From: Lachnospiraceae bacterium
GTDB taxonomy: Bacteria; Bacillota; Clostridia; Lachnospirales; Lachnospiraceae
Reading direction: 5' to 3'
Length of the DNA stretch: 64,000 bases
NCBI GenBank assembly: GCA_015057665.1
Contig: SVDY01000001.1
Location: 124,001-188,000, forward strand
In this document: positions 18,560-29,248 of the stretch, one piece after another
Numbering within the stretch: the first letter of the stretch is position 1
How the letters are laid out: each line of letters opens with the position of its first letter
Made by a program: the position numbers and the translations under genes
Notes under the pieces: model-generated
The model's input: the letters and a program-made list of their open reading frames with translations, nothing else
Databases searched by the model: none
Told to the model about the DNA's origin: nothing

Positions 18560-19186
18560 TTATTCATATAATGGGGCAACCTGTGCCCAGATACGATCAG
18601 AAAGCTCTGATACCGTACAGTCTGCATCAATGACAGCTACCTTTTCTTCATCCTTTAATTTATCAAAGGCTTCAAAATACTTCTCTCTTGTTGCTTTCAG
18701 ATTATCCAGCTTCTCATAAATCTCAAAATCCGTACGATTCTTACTGATTCTTGCAAAGCTCACTTCCGGTGTTAAATCAAGAAACAGATTAAGATCCGGA
18801 CGAAGAGCCTGGGCACAAATTGAATTGGCCATAATGGTCCAGTCCATGGACATATGGGCACCCTGATATGCATAAGAAGAGAAATAATAACGGTCGGAAA
18901 TAACGGTAATTCCATCTTCTACTTTCTTTAAAAGTCCATTTCGGCTGTTTTTAATATGATCCATACGGTCAGCCACATACATGGCCGCAATGGTCTCCGG
19001 ACATGCATCCAGTCTGCCTGTCATGATTGTGTGAAGCATGGATCCGTAAGGTCCGTCTGTCGGTTCTCTTGTAAGATAAACAGGAATTCCAAGGGCTTCC
19101 AGTCTTTCTTTTAATAATGTGATCTGAGTACTCTTGCCGCTTCCGTCAATTCCCTCAAATACAATAAATCTGCCTCTTGCCGCCAT
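18560..19186 (-). CDS. tmk: Thymidylate kinase
   Basis: 208 residues. Phosphorylates dTMP to dTDP. FEGIDGSGKST is the P-loop, DRYYFSSYAYQGAH the dTMP-binding/LID region. The start at 19,186, two bases after the upstream stop, is chosen by family N-terminus; the ribosome site is the weak GGGGG in the preceding gene. Not linked to holB as is common in Firmicutes, so it may be a second dTMP kinase-like copy. Confidence 0.9.
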   Translation of the reverse strand: MAARGRFIVFEGIDGSGKSTQITLLKERLEALGIPVYLTREPTDGPYGSMLHTIMTGRLDACPETIAAMYVADRMDHIKNSRNGLLKKVEDGITVISDRYYFSSYAYQGAHMSMDWTIMANSICAQALRPDLNLFLDLTPEVSFARISKNRTDFEIYEKLDNLKATREKYFEAFDKLKDEEKVAVIDADCTVSELSDRIWAQVAPLYE

Positions 19187-19188
19187 GC

Positions 19189-20115
19189 TTACCCCCAGAG
19201 TTCTTCTTTGTACACGCCATTTGCGATTAATTCCTTGAACGCATTTACAACGGCTTCTTTGTCTTCTTTGTATGTAACTCCAAACCATTTATCCTCTGTT
19301 GGAAGAATTTTAACAGTGGCATTTTTGCTCTGAATCAGAGAATCTACCACACTTGGAAGAAGGTACTCTTTTTTCACATCACCTTCAGGCACGGTTTTTA
19401 AAAATTCTGTAAATCCTTTATCAAGTTCATCAATAAAGTCAGGTGTGAATCCCCACATATTCATAGATACAAGAGATTCTGCGGTGATATCCATATCTGT
19501 TCCATTGTCATCGTGCTCTACAACGCCCTGTTCATTTAATTTAAGACCGCTTGTCTCAACAACGGTTGTAAGATATCCTTCTTCATCAGACTGACAGATA
19601 CCGCGTGTTACTGTTCCATTCTCACTTAATGTATTGCCAAGGATAAATCCGGCCATACACATATCATATACGCCATTTTCTGCTTTGCTCTTGGCATTTA
19701 CAAGATGGTTATATACCTTTTTAAATCCAGTCTTTCCATAATAATCATCTGCGTTGATTACTACAAATGGTTCTTTTACAATTCCTTTACAGGAAAGGAT
19801 TGCCTGACCTGTTCCCCAAGGTTTCTTGCGGCCTTCCGGTACTGAAAAACCTTCTGGAAGATTGTCCATCTCCTGGAATGCATATTCTACATCGATAACT
19901 TTCTCAATTCTGTTTCCAATAATTTCTTTAAAATCTTTTTCTAAATCTTTACGGATAATGAATACTACTTTATTAAATCCGGCTTCTTTTGCATCATGAA
20001 TAGAGTAATCCATGATAATCTCTCCGGATGGTCCCATTGGTTCCAGCTGTTTGATTCCGCCGCCAAAACGGCTGCCAATACCTGCTGCCATAACAACTAA
20101 TGTTGCGTTCTTCAT
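19189..20115 (-). CDS. Sugar-phosphate nucleotidyltransferase family protein
   Basis: 308 residues. VVMAAGIGSRFGGGIKQL is the nucleotide-binding signature of the NTP-transferase fold; INADDYYGK is the metal-binding DD motif. The substrate is not evident; UTP-glucose-1-phosphate-like or NDP-sugar activity is possible. AGGAG precedes the ATG. It is translated just upstream of tmk with a two-base gap. Confidence 0.8.
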   Translation of the reverse strand: MKNATLVVMAAGIGSRFGGGIKQLEPMGPSGEIIMDYSIHDAKEAGFNKVVFIIRKDLEKDFKEIIGNRIEKVIDVEYAFQEMDNLPEGFSVPEGRKKPWGTGQAILSCKGIVKEPFVVINADDYYGKTGFKKVYNHLVNAKSKAENGVYDMCMAGFILGNTLSENGTVTRGICQSDEEGYLTTVVETSGLKLNEQGVVEHDDNGTDMDITAESLVSMNMWGFTPDFIDELDKGFTEFLKTVPEGDVKKEYLLPSVVDSLIQSKNATVKILPTEDKWFGVTYKEDKEAVVNAFKELIANGVYKEELWG

Positions 20116-20405
20116 TCTTCTACACTCCTATTGATTATTTCAAGTCACACTCGAGGGACTTGATGCGGGAGTTAGCTCCCATGGTGATATATGTCAATTT
20201 GTTACTAAGTTCTTTCGAACATGCTGCGTCATGGTGCATTATATCATCATGCCTGTCATATTTCAACCCCAAGCCCATTTTTTGCTTGTAGCCCCGTTTT
20301 ATCTGTGATAAAATGACACCGTTTATGGAAAAATAACAGTTCTATCGGGAAAATGCCCTCCGGCAGCATCCATGGAACCAGTTCAAATAAAGAAAGAAGG
20401 ATTAT
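20116..20405. other. Divergent intergenic region
   Basis: Separates the minus-strand nucleotidyltransferase from typA. It holds GGGAGTTAGCTCCC, a short hairpin near 20,168, and otherwise only presumed promoters. No gene seen. Confidence 0.4.
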
Positions 20406-22247
20406 ATGCAGATTTCAAGAGAAGATATCCGTAACATTGCCATCATCGCTCACGTTGACCACGGTAAAACCACCCTGGTAGACGAACTTTTAAAACAGAG
20501 CGGCGTATTCCGTGCCCATCAGGAAGTTGCCGAACGTGTCATGGACTCCGGCGACATTGAACGGGAACGCGGCATTACAATTCTTGCAAAAAATACAGCC
20601 GTTACTTATGACGGTGTTAAAATTAATATTATTGATACTCCGGGACATGCTGACTTTGGCGGCGAAGTAGAACGTGTCCTTAAGATGGTAAACGGCGTTG
20701 TCTTAGTCGTTGACGCCTTTGAAGGTCCAATGCCTCAGACCAAATTTGTTCTTCGCAAAGCTTTAGAACTTTCCCACCCGGTCATTGTCTGCATCAACAA
20801 AATCGACCGCCCGGAAGCTCGTCCGGAAGAAGTGATGGATGAAGTATTAGAACTCTTTCTGGAATTAGATGCTGACGATGATCAGTTAGACAGCCCTTTC
20901 GTCTACGCTTCTGCCAAAGCCGGCATTGCCATGTTGGAAATCGGTGACGAAGGCAAAGACATGAAACCTCTTTTTGAGACAATCATCCGCCACATTCCGG
21001 CACCAACCGGTGATCCTGACGAGTCCACTCAGGTTCTTATCAGCACCATCGACTACAACGAATATGTAGGCCGTATCGGTGTAGGAAAAGTAGACAACGG
21101 ATCCATCAAAGTGAATCAGGAATGTGTCATGGTCAATGCCCATGATCCTGAAAAATGCAAAAAGGTAAAAATCAGCAAACTTTATGAGTTTGACGGTCTC
21201 CGCCGCGTGGAAGTAACAGAAGCAGGTATCGGTTCCATCGTAGCCATCTCCGGCATCTCTGACATTCACATCGGCGATACCCTCTGCTCCCCTGAGAATA
21301 TAAGACCGATTCCATTCCAGAAGATTTCTGAACCTACCATCGCCATGAACTTCCTTGTAAATGACAGCCCTCTTGCGGGCCAGGAAGGCCAGTATATTAC
21401 CAGCCGTCATTTAAGAGACCGTCTCTTCCGCGAACTTAACACAGATGTAAGCTTACGTGTCGAAGAAACGGATGACACGGACTGCTTCAAAGTATCCGGC
21501 CGCGGAGAGCTTCATCTCTCCGTTCTTATCGAAAACATGCGCCGGGAAGGATATGAATTCGCAGTAAGTAAAGCGGAAGTATTATATAAGACAGATGAAA
21601 ACGGAAAGAAATTAGAGCCAATGGAACTCTGCTACGTGGACGTTCCTGACGAATTTGCCGGCACCGTTATCGAAAAATTAAGCCAGCGAAAAGGGGAACT
21701 TCAGAACATGTCCGTTGCAGGAAACGGCTCCACCCGTCTGGAATTCTCCATCCCTTCCAGAGGATTGATTGGTTACCGAGGCGACTTCTTAACTGACACA
21801 AAAGGTAATGGTATCATGAACACCATCTTCGACGGTTACGGTCCATACAAAGGAGATCTTCAGTATCGAAATCAGGGTTCCTTAATCGCCTTTGAATCCG
21901 GAGAAACGGTAGCCTACGGTCTTTTCTATGCCCAGGAACGAGGAACCCTCTTTGTCGGTCCCGGAGAAAAAGTATATGCGGGCATGGTTGTGGGCCAGAA
22001 CGGCAAGGCGGATGACATCGACTTAAACGTATGTAAGACAAAGAAACTGACTAACACCCGTGCGTCCGGTTCTGATGACGCCCTCCGTCTTTCCCCTCCA
22101 AAGGTTTTATCTTTAGAACAGGCTCTTGAATTCATCGATACAGATGAACTCCTTGAGATTACACCAAAAAGCTTCCGTATCCGTAAAAAGATTTTAGATT
22201 CCACTATGAGATACAGAGCGAAGAGAAATGCAGAAAATGCAAAATAA
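20406..22247 (+). CDS. typA: Ribosome-associated GTPase TypA/BipA
   Basis: 613 residues. Translational GTPase needed for ribosome assembly or stress growth. G1 [11 protein letters not shown]3 [12 protein letters not shown]4 NKID; the domain order is GTPase, EF-Tu domain 2, EF-G III/V-like and the BipA C-terminal domain ([19 protein letters not shown], then [14 protein letters not shown]). GAAAGAAGGA lies before the ATG. Confidence 0.96.
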   Translation: MQISREDIRNIAIIAHVDHGKTTLVDELLKQSGVFRAHQEVAERVMDSGDIERERGITILAKNTAVTYDGVKINIIDTPGHADFGGEVERVLKMVNGVVLVVDAFEGPMPQTKFVLRKALELSHPVIVCINKIDRPEARPEEVMDEVLELFLELDADDDQLDSPFVYASAKAGIAMLEIGDEGKDMKPLFETIIRHIPAPTGDPDESTQVLISTIDYNEYVGRIGVGKVDNGSIKVNQECVMVNAHDPEKCKKVKISKLYEFDGLRRVEVTEAGIGSIVAISGISDIHIGDTLCSPENIRPIPFQKISEPTIAMNFLVNDSPLAGQEGQYITSRHLRDRLFRELNTDVSLRVEETDDTDCFKVSGRGELHLSVLIENMRREGYEFAVSKAEVLYKTDENGKKLEPMELCYVDVPDEFAGTVIEKLSQRKGELQNMSVAGNGSTRLEFSIPSRGLIGYRGDFLTDTKGNGIMNTIFDGYGPYKGDLQYRNQGSLIAFESGETVAYGLFYAQERGTLFVGPGEKVYAGMVVGQNGKADDIDLNVCKTKKLTNTRASGSDDALRLSPPKVLSLEQALEFIDTDELLEITPKSFRIRKKILDSTMRYRAKRNAENAK

Positions 22248-22248
22248 C

Positions 22249-22280
22249 AAGAACGGGGTTTTGTGCAAAACCCCGTTCTT
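22249..22280. terminator. Bidirectional terminator between typA and yigZ
   Basis: AAGAACGGGGTTTT / AAAACCCCGTTCTT stem with a GTGC loop, between convergent genes. Confidence 0.85.
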
Positions 22281-22285
22281 CTATT

Positions 22286-22942
22286 CTAATCAAATATAAT
22301 AATCTCTCCATCCACTGTTCCAAAGATCGTCTTTTCTCCCTGGCGGATCTTAATTTTACCAAATGTCGCTTCCACCAGCTTCTTTTCTACGACTCCTTCT
22401 TCCCCTTCCGGAATAAGCACTTCCATCTTCACTCTATCTTCATATACAGTGTCATTGATATATACTCCTTGCTCTGCAAGCTGGTATTGTACTTTTCCAA
22501 GTTCTGTATAATCCATGTCAAGCTCATACATACAGCCAACACACTTTTCAACGATTCTGCAATTATCAAGTCCTTCCTGAACTGCCTGGGTATAGGCGCG
22601 TACAAGTCCTCCTGTTCCAAGCAGCGTACCTCCGAAATATCTGGTAACAACTACTGCCACATTATGAATTTCTCTTCCGAGAAGCACCTCAAGCATTGGT
22701 TTGCCGGCTGTTCCACTTGGCTCTCCATCGTCACTGCAGCGGCTAAGAGGCATGTCCGTGCCTACCGTAAATGCATGACAGTTGTGTCTGGCATCCCAGT
22801 ATTTCTTCTTCATTTTTTCAATGAACTGTTCCGCTTCTTCCACCGTCTCTACCGGTTCTACCGTTGCAATAAATCTTGATTTTTTCTCTATGATGACACC
22901 TTCACCGCCTTCAAAAAGGGCGAGATATTTGTTCTTTTTCAT
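22286..22942 (-). CDS. yigZ: YigZ/IMPACT family protein (UPF0029)
   Basis: 218 residues. KKSRFIATV, DARHNCHAFTVG, CSDDGEPSGTAGKPML and NVAVVVTRYFGGTLLGTGGLVRAY are the family signature; the C-terminal DUF1949-type ferredoxin-like domain follows. Thought to act around translation; the exact role is unsettled. The start at 22,942 is set by AAGGAG, shortening a longer open frame. Confidence 0.9.
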   Translation of the reverse strand: MKKNKYLALFEGGEGVIIEKKSRFIATVEPVETVEEAEQFIEKMKKKYWDARHNCHAFTVGTDMPLSRCSDDGEPSGTAGKPMLEVLLGREIHNVAVVVTRYFGGTLLGTGGLVRAYTQAVQEGLDNCRIVEKCVGCMYELDMDYTELGKVQYQLAEQGVYINDTVYEDRVKMEVLIPEGEEGVVEKKLVEATFGKIKIRQGEKTIFGTVDGEIIIFD

Positions 22943-23194
22943 GTATAACTCCTTCGTTCCTGTAAACTTACAATCACTCTCCTCTGCCATCCGCCGGAGA
23001 TTTTATCTTTTCCATCCCTGCATTCTTCTGGGATTTGAACACCGGTAATTGACATTTAAATTATATACGATTTTCTTCCATCTCACAAGAATCTTTCCCT
23101 TCCTTTCTCTCTTCTGCAATAAAAATCATGGAACTCTTTTTCCTCTTCCACATAAGATATAGTGTATAACAATCAACCCCGGAGGGTTTTATTC

Positions 23195-23455
23195 ATGAGT
23201 GATTTAGCTGCAACAAACTGCCAGACATCCTGTAACACAGGCTGCGGATGGAATACAGGTTCCGGATGCGGCGGTTCTTCCATTCTTTGGATTCTTCTCC
23301 TTCTTTGCTGCTGTGGCAATGGCGGTTTTGGCGGAAATGACGGCTGTGGATGTGGCGGCAACGGCTGCGACAGTATTCTTTGGATTCTTCTTATTCTCTG
23401 CTTCTGTGGCGGTGGTAACGGCGGCTCTTGCGGTATCGGATGCGGCGGCTGCTAA
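23195..23455 (+). CDS. Cys/Gly-rich repeat protein ('chorion class high-cysteine' type)
   Basis: 86 residues with two copies of a unit built as S-I-L-W-I-L-L followed by Cys/Gly-rich sequence (CGNGGFGGNDGCGCGGNGC and CGGGNGGSCGIGCGGC). About 16 Cys and more than 25 Gly. Similar small proteins in Lachnospiraceae are annotated chorion-class high-cysteine proteins; no function is known. The Leu-rich cores could insert in a membrane and the Cys tracts could cross-link or bind metal. ATG at 23,195 with GGAGGG before it. Own terminator. Confidence 0.75.
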   Translation: MSDLAATNCQTSCNTGCGWNTGSGCGGSSILWILLLLCCCGNGGFGGNDGCGCGGNGCDSILWILLILCFCGGGNGGSCGIGCGGC

Positions 23456-23506
23456 TCTGCTTCTATCTTTTCTCTTTTAATAGGCTGCATTTGCTGCCAC
23501 TATGAC

Positions 23507-23543
23507 AAAAATCCCCGGCAGAAATTCCTGCCGGGGATTTTTC
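23507..23543. terminator. Terminator between Cys/Gly-rich gene and gdhA
   Basis: AAATCCCCGGCAG / CTGCCGGGGATTT stem with flanking A and T runs. Confidence 0.85.
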
Positions 23544-23570
23544 AACCTATATCTTTTGTATTTAATAACA

Positions 23571-24977
<1,407 letters not shown>

Positions 24978-25096
24978 TCACTGATTCTATCATAGTTATA
25001 TGGGATGCGCAAGAAAAAAATGCAACTTTTTGTCCATCTTCCTTCATTTTTCTTCTCTTATCATAATGTCTTGCATTTTTAAAAAGAATGTAGTAC

Positions 25097-25102
25097 TATA
25101 AT
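25097..25102 (+). promoter_or_regulatory. -10 box of the tRNA-Thr gene
   Basis: TATAAT twelve bases before the tRNA 5' end; the -35 box is unclear (a TTGCAT lies about 20 bases upstream of it). Confidence 0.5.
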
Positions 25103-25113
25103 AGAGTTAAAAT

Positions 25114-25186
25114 GCTGGAATAGCTCAGTCGGTAGAGCACTTCACTCGTAATGAAGGGGTCGTGGGTTCAAGTCCCATTTTCAGCT
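25114..25186 (+). tRNA. tRNA-Thr (CGT anticodon)
   Basis: A complete cloverleaf: acceptor GCTGGAA/TTTCAGC with one G-T pair, D arm GCTC/GAGC, anticodon stem CTTCA/TGAAG with loop CTCGTAA (anticodon CGT, reading ACG), five-base variable loop, T arm GTGGG/CCCAT with TTCAAGT loop. No encoded CCA. Followed at once by a terminator. Confidence 0.93.
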
Positions 25187-25194
25187 TATCACTG

Positions 25195-25222
25195 CTCCAT
25201 CCTTAGGGATGGAGTTTTTTTG
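25195..25222 (+). terminator. tRNA-Thr terminator
   Basis: CTCCATCC / GGATGGAG hairpin followed by eight T. Confidence 0.85.
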
Positions 25223-25260
25223 TTGCACAGGAATTCAGAGTTTCCCTGTGCAACAAAAAA
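25216..25260. repeat. 16-bp perfect inverted repeat
   Basis: TTTTTTGTTGCACAGG and its exact complement flank a 13-base loop. Probably a bidirectional terminator; it is stacked between two other hairpins. Confidence 0.7.
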
Positions 25261-25281
25261 GGATGCACACTGTGCATCCTT
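25259..25281 (-). terminator. fba terminator
   Basis: AAGGATGCACA / TGTGCATCCTT near-perfect palindrome followed on the minus strand by TTTTTTG. Confidence 0.75.
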
Positions 25282-25295
25282 CCAGACTTTACTTC

Positions 25296-26165
25296 TTAGC
25301 AATCAGCTTTGCCGATAGAACCAAAGATTTCGAATTTTTCTTTTACAGTAGCTTTAATCGCTTCAAATCCAGGAGCTAATAACTTACGAGGGTCATAGCC
25401 TTTACCCTGCTGATCTTTGCCAGCTTCGATGTATTCGCGAGTTGCTGCTGCAAATGCTAACTGGCATTCTGTGTTAACGTTGATCTTAGCAACACCAAGA
25501 GAGATTGCTTTCTGAATCATCTCTGTAGGGATACCTGTACCACCGTGTAATACTAATGGCATATCGCCTGTTAACTGCTGGATTGCATCGAGTGTTTCGA
25601 AGCTTAATCCTGCCCAGTTTGCTGGGTATTTACCGTGGATGTTACCGATACCTGCTGCTAACATAGATACACCGAGATCAGCGATCATCTTACATTCATC
25701 TGGATCTGCACATTCTCCTGTTCCAATAACACCATCTTCTTCGCCGCCGATAGCACCTACTTCTGCTTCGATGGACATGCCTTTCTCATTACAGATAGCT
25801 ACTAATTCTTTTGTCTTTTCGATATTTTCTTCGATAGAGAAATGGGAACCATCGAACATGATGGAAGAGAATCCAGCTGCGATACAAGCTTTTGCTCCTT
25901 CGTAGCTGCCGTGGTCTAAGTGAAGTGCTACAGGAACTGTAATCTTAAGTTCTTCTAACATTCCATTAACCATACCAACGATTGTTTTGTAGCCGCACAT
26001 GTATTTACCGGCACCTTCGGATACACCTAAGATAACTGGGGATCTTAATTCTTCAGCTGTTAAAAGAACAGCTTTTGTCCATTCTAAGTTGTTAATGTTG
26101 ATCTGTGCTACTGCGTAGTGACCTGCTTTTGCTTTCTGAAGCATTTCTTTTGCTGATACTAACAT
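25296..26165 (-). CDS. fba: Fructose-bisphosphate aldolase, class II
   Basis: 289 residues. Zinc-dependent cleavage of fructose 1,6-bisphosphate in glycolysis. VALHLDHGSY and GIGNIHGKY supply zinc ligands, and VLHGGTGIP binds phosphate. GGAGG lies before the ATG at 26,165; the longer frame upstream is rejected. A single-gene unit. Confidence 0.94.
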   Translation of the reverse strand: MLVSAKEMLQKAKAGHYAVAQININNLEWTKAVLLTAEELRSPVILGVSEGAGKYMCGYKTIVGMVNGMLEELKITVPVALHLDHGSYEGAKACIAAGFSSIMFDGSHFSIEENIEKTKELVAICNEKGMSIEAEVGAIGGEEDGVIGTGECADPDECKMIADLGVSMLAAGIGNIHGKYPANWAGLSFETLDAIQQLTGDMPLVLHGGTGIPTEMIQKAISLGVAKINVNTECQLAFAAATREYIEAGKDQQGKGYDPRKLLAPGFEAIKATVKEKFEIFGSIGKADC

Positions 26166-26388
26166 TTTTTTACCTCCAAAAAAGATAATCTGTCGCCCTG
26201 CTGTCCTAACCGGTCTATCTGTAAGACCCACGAGCAGAACTCCCTAAGTTTTAAAGTCGCTTAACATTATATCGCACTAAATCCAAAAATAAAAGGGCAA
26301 AATTAAATAAATCCTGTTTCTTCCAAAGATAATCCTATGGTAAAATGTAACAGAAATACAGCAAAAGGACCAAATTGAGGTATCAAAT

Positions 26389-26898
26389 ATGTTTACCATA
26401 GAATATGCCGTAAAAAAGGACATTCCATCCATGATGAATATAATAGAAGAAAGTCTGCCCCTCATTCCTGATTTGGACTGGTTTGTGGGAGACACAGCCG
26501 AGTTTTACGAAAGACACATCAGCGACTGCGGATTTACCTTAAAAGCAATCTGCTGTTCCACAGGTACTCTCGCTGCCTATTTTACCGTCCGCTATCCAAA
26601 GCTAGAGAATGATAATCTTGGATATGATCTGGATTTTACAGATGCAGATCTTCTAACAACCGCCCACATGGAGACCTGCGTTGTCCATCCCGATTACCGC
26701 GGCCATCATCTGGAAGCACGTTTGATGAAACAGGCTGTGGAAATACTGAAAAACACTGACTATCATTATCTCCTCGGCACAGTTCACCCGGACAACGTCC
26801 CAAGCTTAAAAGCTTTCTTATCAAACGACTTCCATGTTGCAAAAACAGCTAAAAAATATGGCGGAAAGCTCCGCCATATCATGTATCGTAAAATATAG
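26389..26898 (+). CDS. GNAT family acetyltransferase
   Basis: 169 residues. The motif A region (CVVHPDYRGHHLEARLMKQAVEIL) and a later VHPDNVPSLKAFLSNDF segment match GNAT proteins. Substrate unknown. A GAGG site precedes the ATG. Alone on the plus strand between fba and the Spx-like gene. Confidence 0.78.
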   Translation: MFTIEYAVKKDIPSMMNIIEESLPLIPDLDWFVGDTAEFYERHISDCGFTLKAICCSTGTLAAYFTVRYPKLENDNLGYDLDFTDADLLTTAHMETCVVHPDYRGHHLEARLMKQAVEILKNTDYHYLLGTVHPDNVPSLKAFLSNDFHVAKTAKKYGGKLRHIMYRKI

Positions 26899-26943
26899 TT
26901 TTGAAGCGATATTAAGCATATGAAAACGTATCAAAGTATCATT

Positions 26944-27300
26944 TTATATAAGTTTCGCTTCCCATTCTTTTTCTTTAAAGCCGACAAGTACAAAATCCTC
27001 CCCTACAAGAATAGGACGTTTTACAATCATTCCATCTGTGGCAAGCAGATTAAACTGTTCTTCTTCTGTCATACCAGGAAGCTTATCCTTTAATCCCAAT
27101 TCACGATATATCATGCCGCTAGTGTTAAAAAACTTTTTAAGTGGAAGACCGCTTCTTTTATGCCATTCTATTAATTCTTCTCTTGTGGGATTTTCCTCTT
27201 TTATATGTCTGTCAATAAATTCTACTCCATTCGCTTCCAACCATTTCTTTGCTTTCTGACAGGTAGTGCATTTTGGATATTCTACAAATAAAACTTTCAT
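26944..27300 (-). CDS. Spx/ArsC family thioredoxin-fold protein
   Basis: 118 residues. YPKCTTCQKAKKWL holds a CxxC motif; KRPILVG is the conserved loop of ArsC/Spx proteins. It could be a redox-responsive RNA polymerase partner (Spx-like) or an arsenate reductase-like enzyme; the short length and RPILV loop fit both. No arsenic genes nearby. AAAGGAT site before the ATG. Confidence 0.8.
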   Translation of the reverse strand: MKVLFVEYPKCTTCQKAKKWLEANGVEFIDRHIKEENPTREELIEWHKRSGLPLKKFFNTSGMIYRELGLKDKLPGMTEEEQFNLLATDGMIVKRPILVGEDFVLVGFKEKEWEAKLI

Positions 27301-27412
27301 ATAATCTATATCCTTTCTCGTTCATTTATAACTATTGTAATTTTGACAGTTATTTTTGTAAACTTAAAATAGTTTCAGATTATTTTTTGTCAATTTTATA
27401 TTTGATACCAGC

Positions 27413-28087
27413 TTATAAGTTCTCAATCTGCCAATCAATCGGCTCCACCCCATGCTCCGCAAGAAACTCATTGGTTCTGCTAAAATGTTTACATCCAAAG
27501 AACCCCCGGTAAGCTGATAATGGACTTGGATGGGGAGCCGTAAGAATCAAATGATTCGGGTTATTAAGCATACTCATCTTATTCTGAGCCGGTCTTCCCC
27601 AAAGTAAAAAGACAATCGGTCTGTCCTGCTCATTTAAAATTCGAATGACTGCATTGGTAAAGTCCTCCCAGCCGATTCCTCTATGAGAATTGGCCTGATG
27701 TGCACGTACAGTAAGTACTGTATTTAACAAAAGCACTCCCTGCTTCGCCCATTTTACCAGATAGCCGTTGTTTGGAATATAACATCCCAAGTCTTCTTTT
27801 AATTCGTTGTAAATGTTGACAAGGGATGGCGGCGCTTCGATGCCCGGCTTTACAGAAAAGGAAAGTCCATGGGCCTGCCCTATATTATGATATGGATCCT
27901 GGCCGAGTATAACCACCTTGACTTCATTTAATGGTGTCAGATGAAAGGCATTAAATATGTCATCTGCCGGCGGGAATATCTGATACTTGCTGTATTCTTC
28001 ATTTACTTTTAAAAACAAATCTTTATAATAGGGCTTTTTATATTCTTCCCGAAGAGCCGGTGCCCAATCGTTGGAAATTGCTGCCAT
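27413..28087 (-). CDS. ung: Uracil-DNA glycosylase, family 1
   Basis: 224 residues. VVILGQDPYHNIGQAHG carries the catalytic Asp motif GQDPYH, LLLNTVLTV and HPSPLSAYRGF complete the active site. Removes uracil from DNA. AGGGGGA site; 11 bases after the second eutP-like gene, so co-transcribed with the EutS/EutP group. Confidence 0.95.
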   Translation of the reverse strand: MAAISNDWAPALREEYKKPYYKDLFLKVNEEYSKYQIFPPADDIFNAFHLTPLNEVKVVILGQDPYHNIGQAHGLSFSVKPGIEAPPSLVNIYNELKEDLGCYIPNNGYLVKWAKQGVLLLNTVLTVRAHQANSHRGIGWEDFTNAVIRILNEQDRPIVFLLWGRPAQNKMSMLNNPNHLILTAPHPSPLSAYRGFFGCKHFSRTNEFLAEHGVEPIDWQIENL

Positions 28088-28098
28088 GAAAGTTCCCC

Positions 28099-28632
28099 CT
28101 AAATCTGTGTAATTCTGTATCCCAGATCTTTGCCTTCTTTATCTCCACGCCGGAAAGAAATCTGATCGTACAGTTTTTTCGCTTCATGCCATGGAAGAAT
28201 ATCTGCTTCTTCTGCCAGATGCTCTAAAAGTTCCGGTATACCTTCTCCTGTATAGGAAGAGATCGGGAACACAAGCTCACAGCCCGCAAGATGCAGCCAT
28301 TCTGTTGCCTGTTCCACATTGGCAAGAGGGTGATCGATCTTGGTGACAACACCTACGATTTCTCGTACGGAAGCCTTGGTTATGTTAGGCGGATATAAAG
28401 AAAACGGCTCTGTTGCATCCATTAAAAGTCCGATCACATCGGCTTCGCAGCTATAAGTTGCTAAGGCTCCGGCCAGATTTTTCGTCTCTGCATATTCTCC
28501 CGGTGTGTCAATAATAACATCGTAATGATTTACATATTGTGTTTTATGGTAACTGATCTTTTCACCCTTTAAAGCCTGTTTCAGTGTTGTCTTACCTGCC
28601 TCACTGCGGCCTACGAACATAATTTTTCTCAT
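28099..28632 (-). CDS. eutP: EutP/PduV-type small GTPase, copy 2
   Basis: 177 residues. P-loop GRSEAGKTTL, DTPGEYAET (G3) and VTKIDHP (G4). EutP/PduV proteins are associated with ethanolamine and propanediol microcompartments. By eye roughly three quarters identical to the neighbouring copy at 28,705-29,238, so a recent tandem duplication; most differences are in the last third. AGGAG before the ATG. The gene lies between copy 1 and ung. Confidence 0.85.
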   Translation of the reverse strand: MRKIMFVGRSEAGKTTLKQALKGEKISYHKTQYVNHYDVIIDTPGEYAETKNLAGALATYSCEADVIGLLMDATEPFSLYPPNITKASVREIVGVVTKIDHPLANVEQATEWLHLAGCELVFPISSYTGEGIPELLEHLAEEADILPWHEAKKLYDQISFRRGDKEGKDLGYRITQI

Positions 28633-28704
28633 AGTATCTCCTGTATTTAGAAAGACCAGTTATAAAAACTGGTCTTTCTCTCATTCTTAAATAATTCATT
28701 ATTC

Positions 28705-29238
28705 TTAGATTACGGTAATCTGATAATCGTAATCCTTGGCATCCTGTCCTTTTCTTCGGAAAGAAAGACCTTCCGTACGTCTCTTCGCCTCTTCCCATGT
28801 AATCTGTTCTCCTGGAATTGCCAGATAATCAAGAATCTCTGTGAGACCCTCGCCATCTAAGGAACATACAGGGAATACTTTCTTACAGCCTGCAAGAAGC
28901 AGCCACTGTGTTGCCTGCTCCACATTAGCAAGGGGATGATCGATCTTGGTAACCACACCTACAATCTCACGATTACTAACAGAGGTAAGACATGGCGGAT
29001 AGAGAGAGAACGGTTCGGTCGCATCCATCAGAAGACCGATGACATCTGCTTCACAGCCATAGACAGCCAGCGCTCCGGCGAGAGTTTTCGTCTCTGCATA
29101 CTCGCCCGGCGTATCGATAATAACATCAAAATGGTTGATGTACTGGGTCTTATGATACGTAATCTGCTCGCCTTTCATGGCTTGCTTAAGCGTCGTCTTA
29201 CCCGCTTCACTGCGGCCTACGAACATAATCTTTCTCAT
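28705..29238 (-). CDS. eutP: EutP/PduV-type small GTPase, copy 1
   Basis: 177 residues, same length and motifs as copy 2 (GRSEAGKTTL, DTPGEYAET, VTKIDHP). It starts 10 bases after the eutS stop, with GAGG in between, so translation follows the shell protein. The duplication without divergence of the GTP-binding motifs suggests both are kept active. Confidence 0.85.
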   Translation of the reverse strand: MRKIMFVGRSEAGKTTLKQAMKGEQITYHKTQYINHFDVIIDTPGEYAETKTLAGALAVYGCEADVIGLLMDATEPFSLYPPCLTSVSNREIVGVVTKIDHPLANVEQATQWLLLAGCKKVFPVCSLDGEGLTEILDYLAIPGEQITWEEAKRRTEGLSFRRKGQDAKDYDYQITVI

Positions 29239-29248
29239 GCAATCGCCT

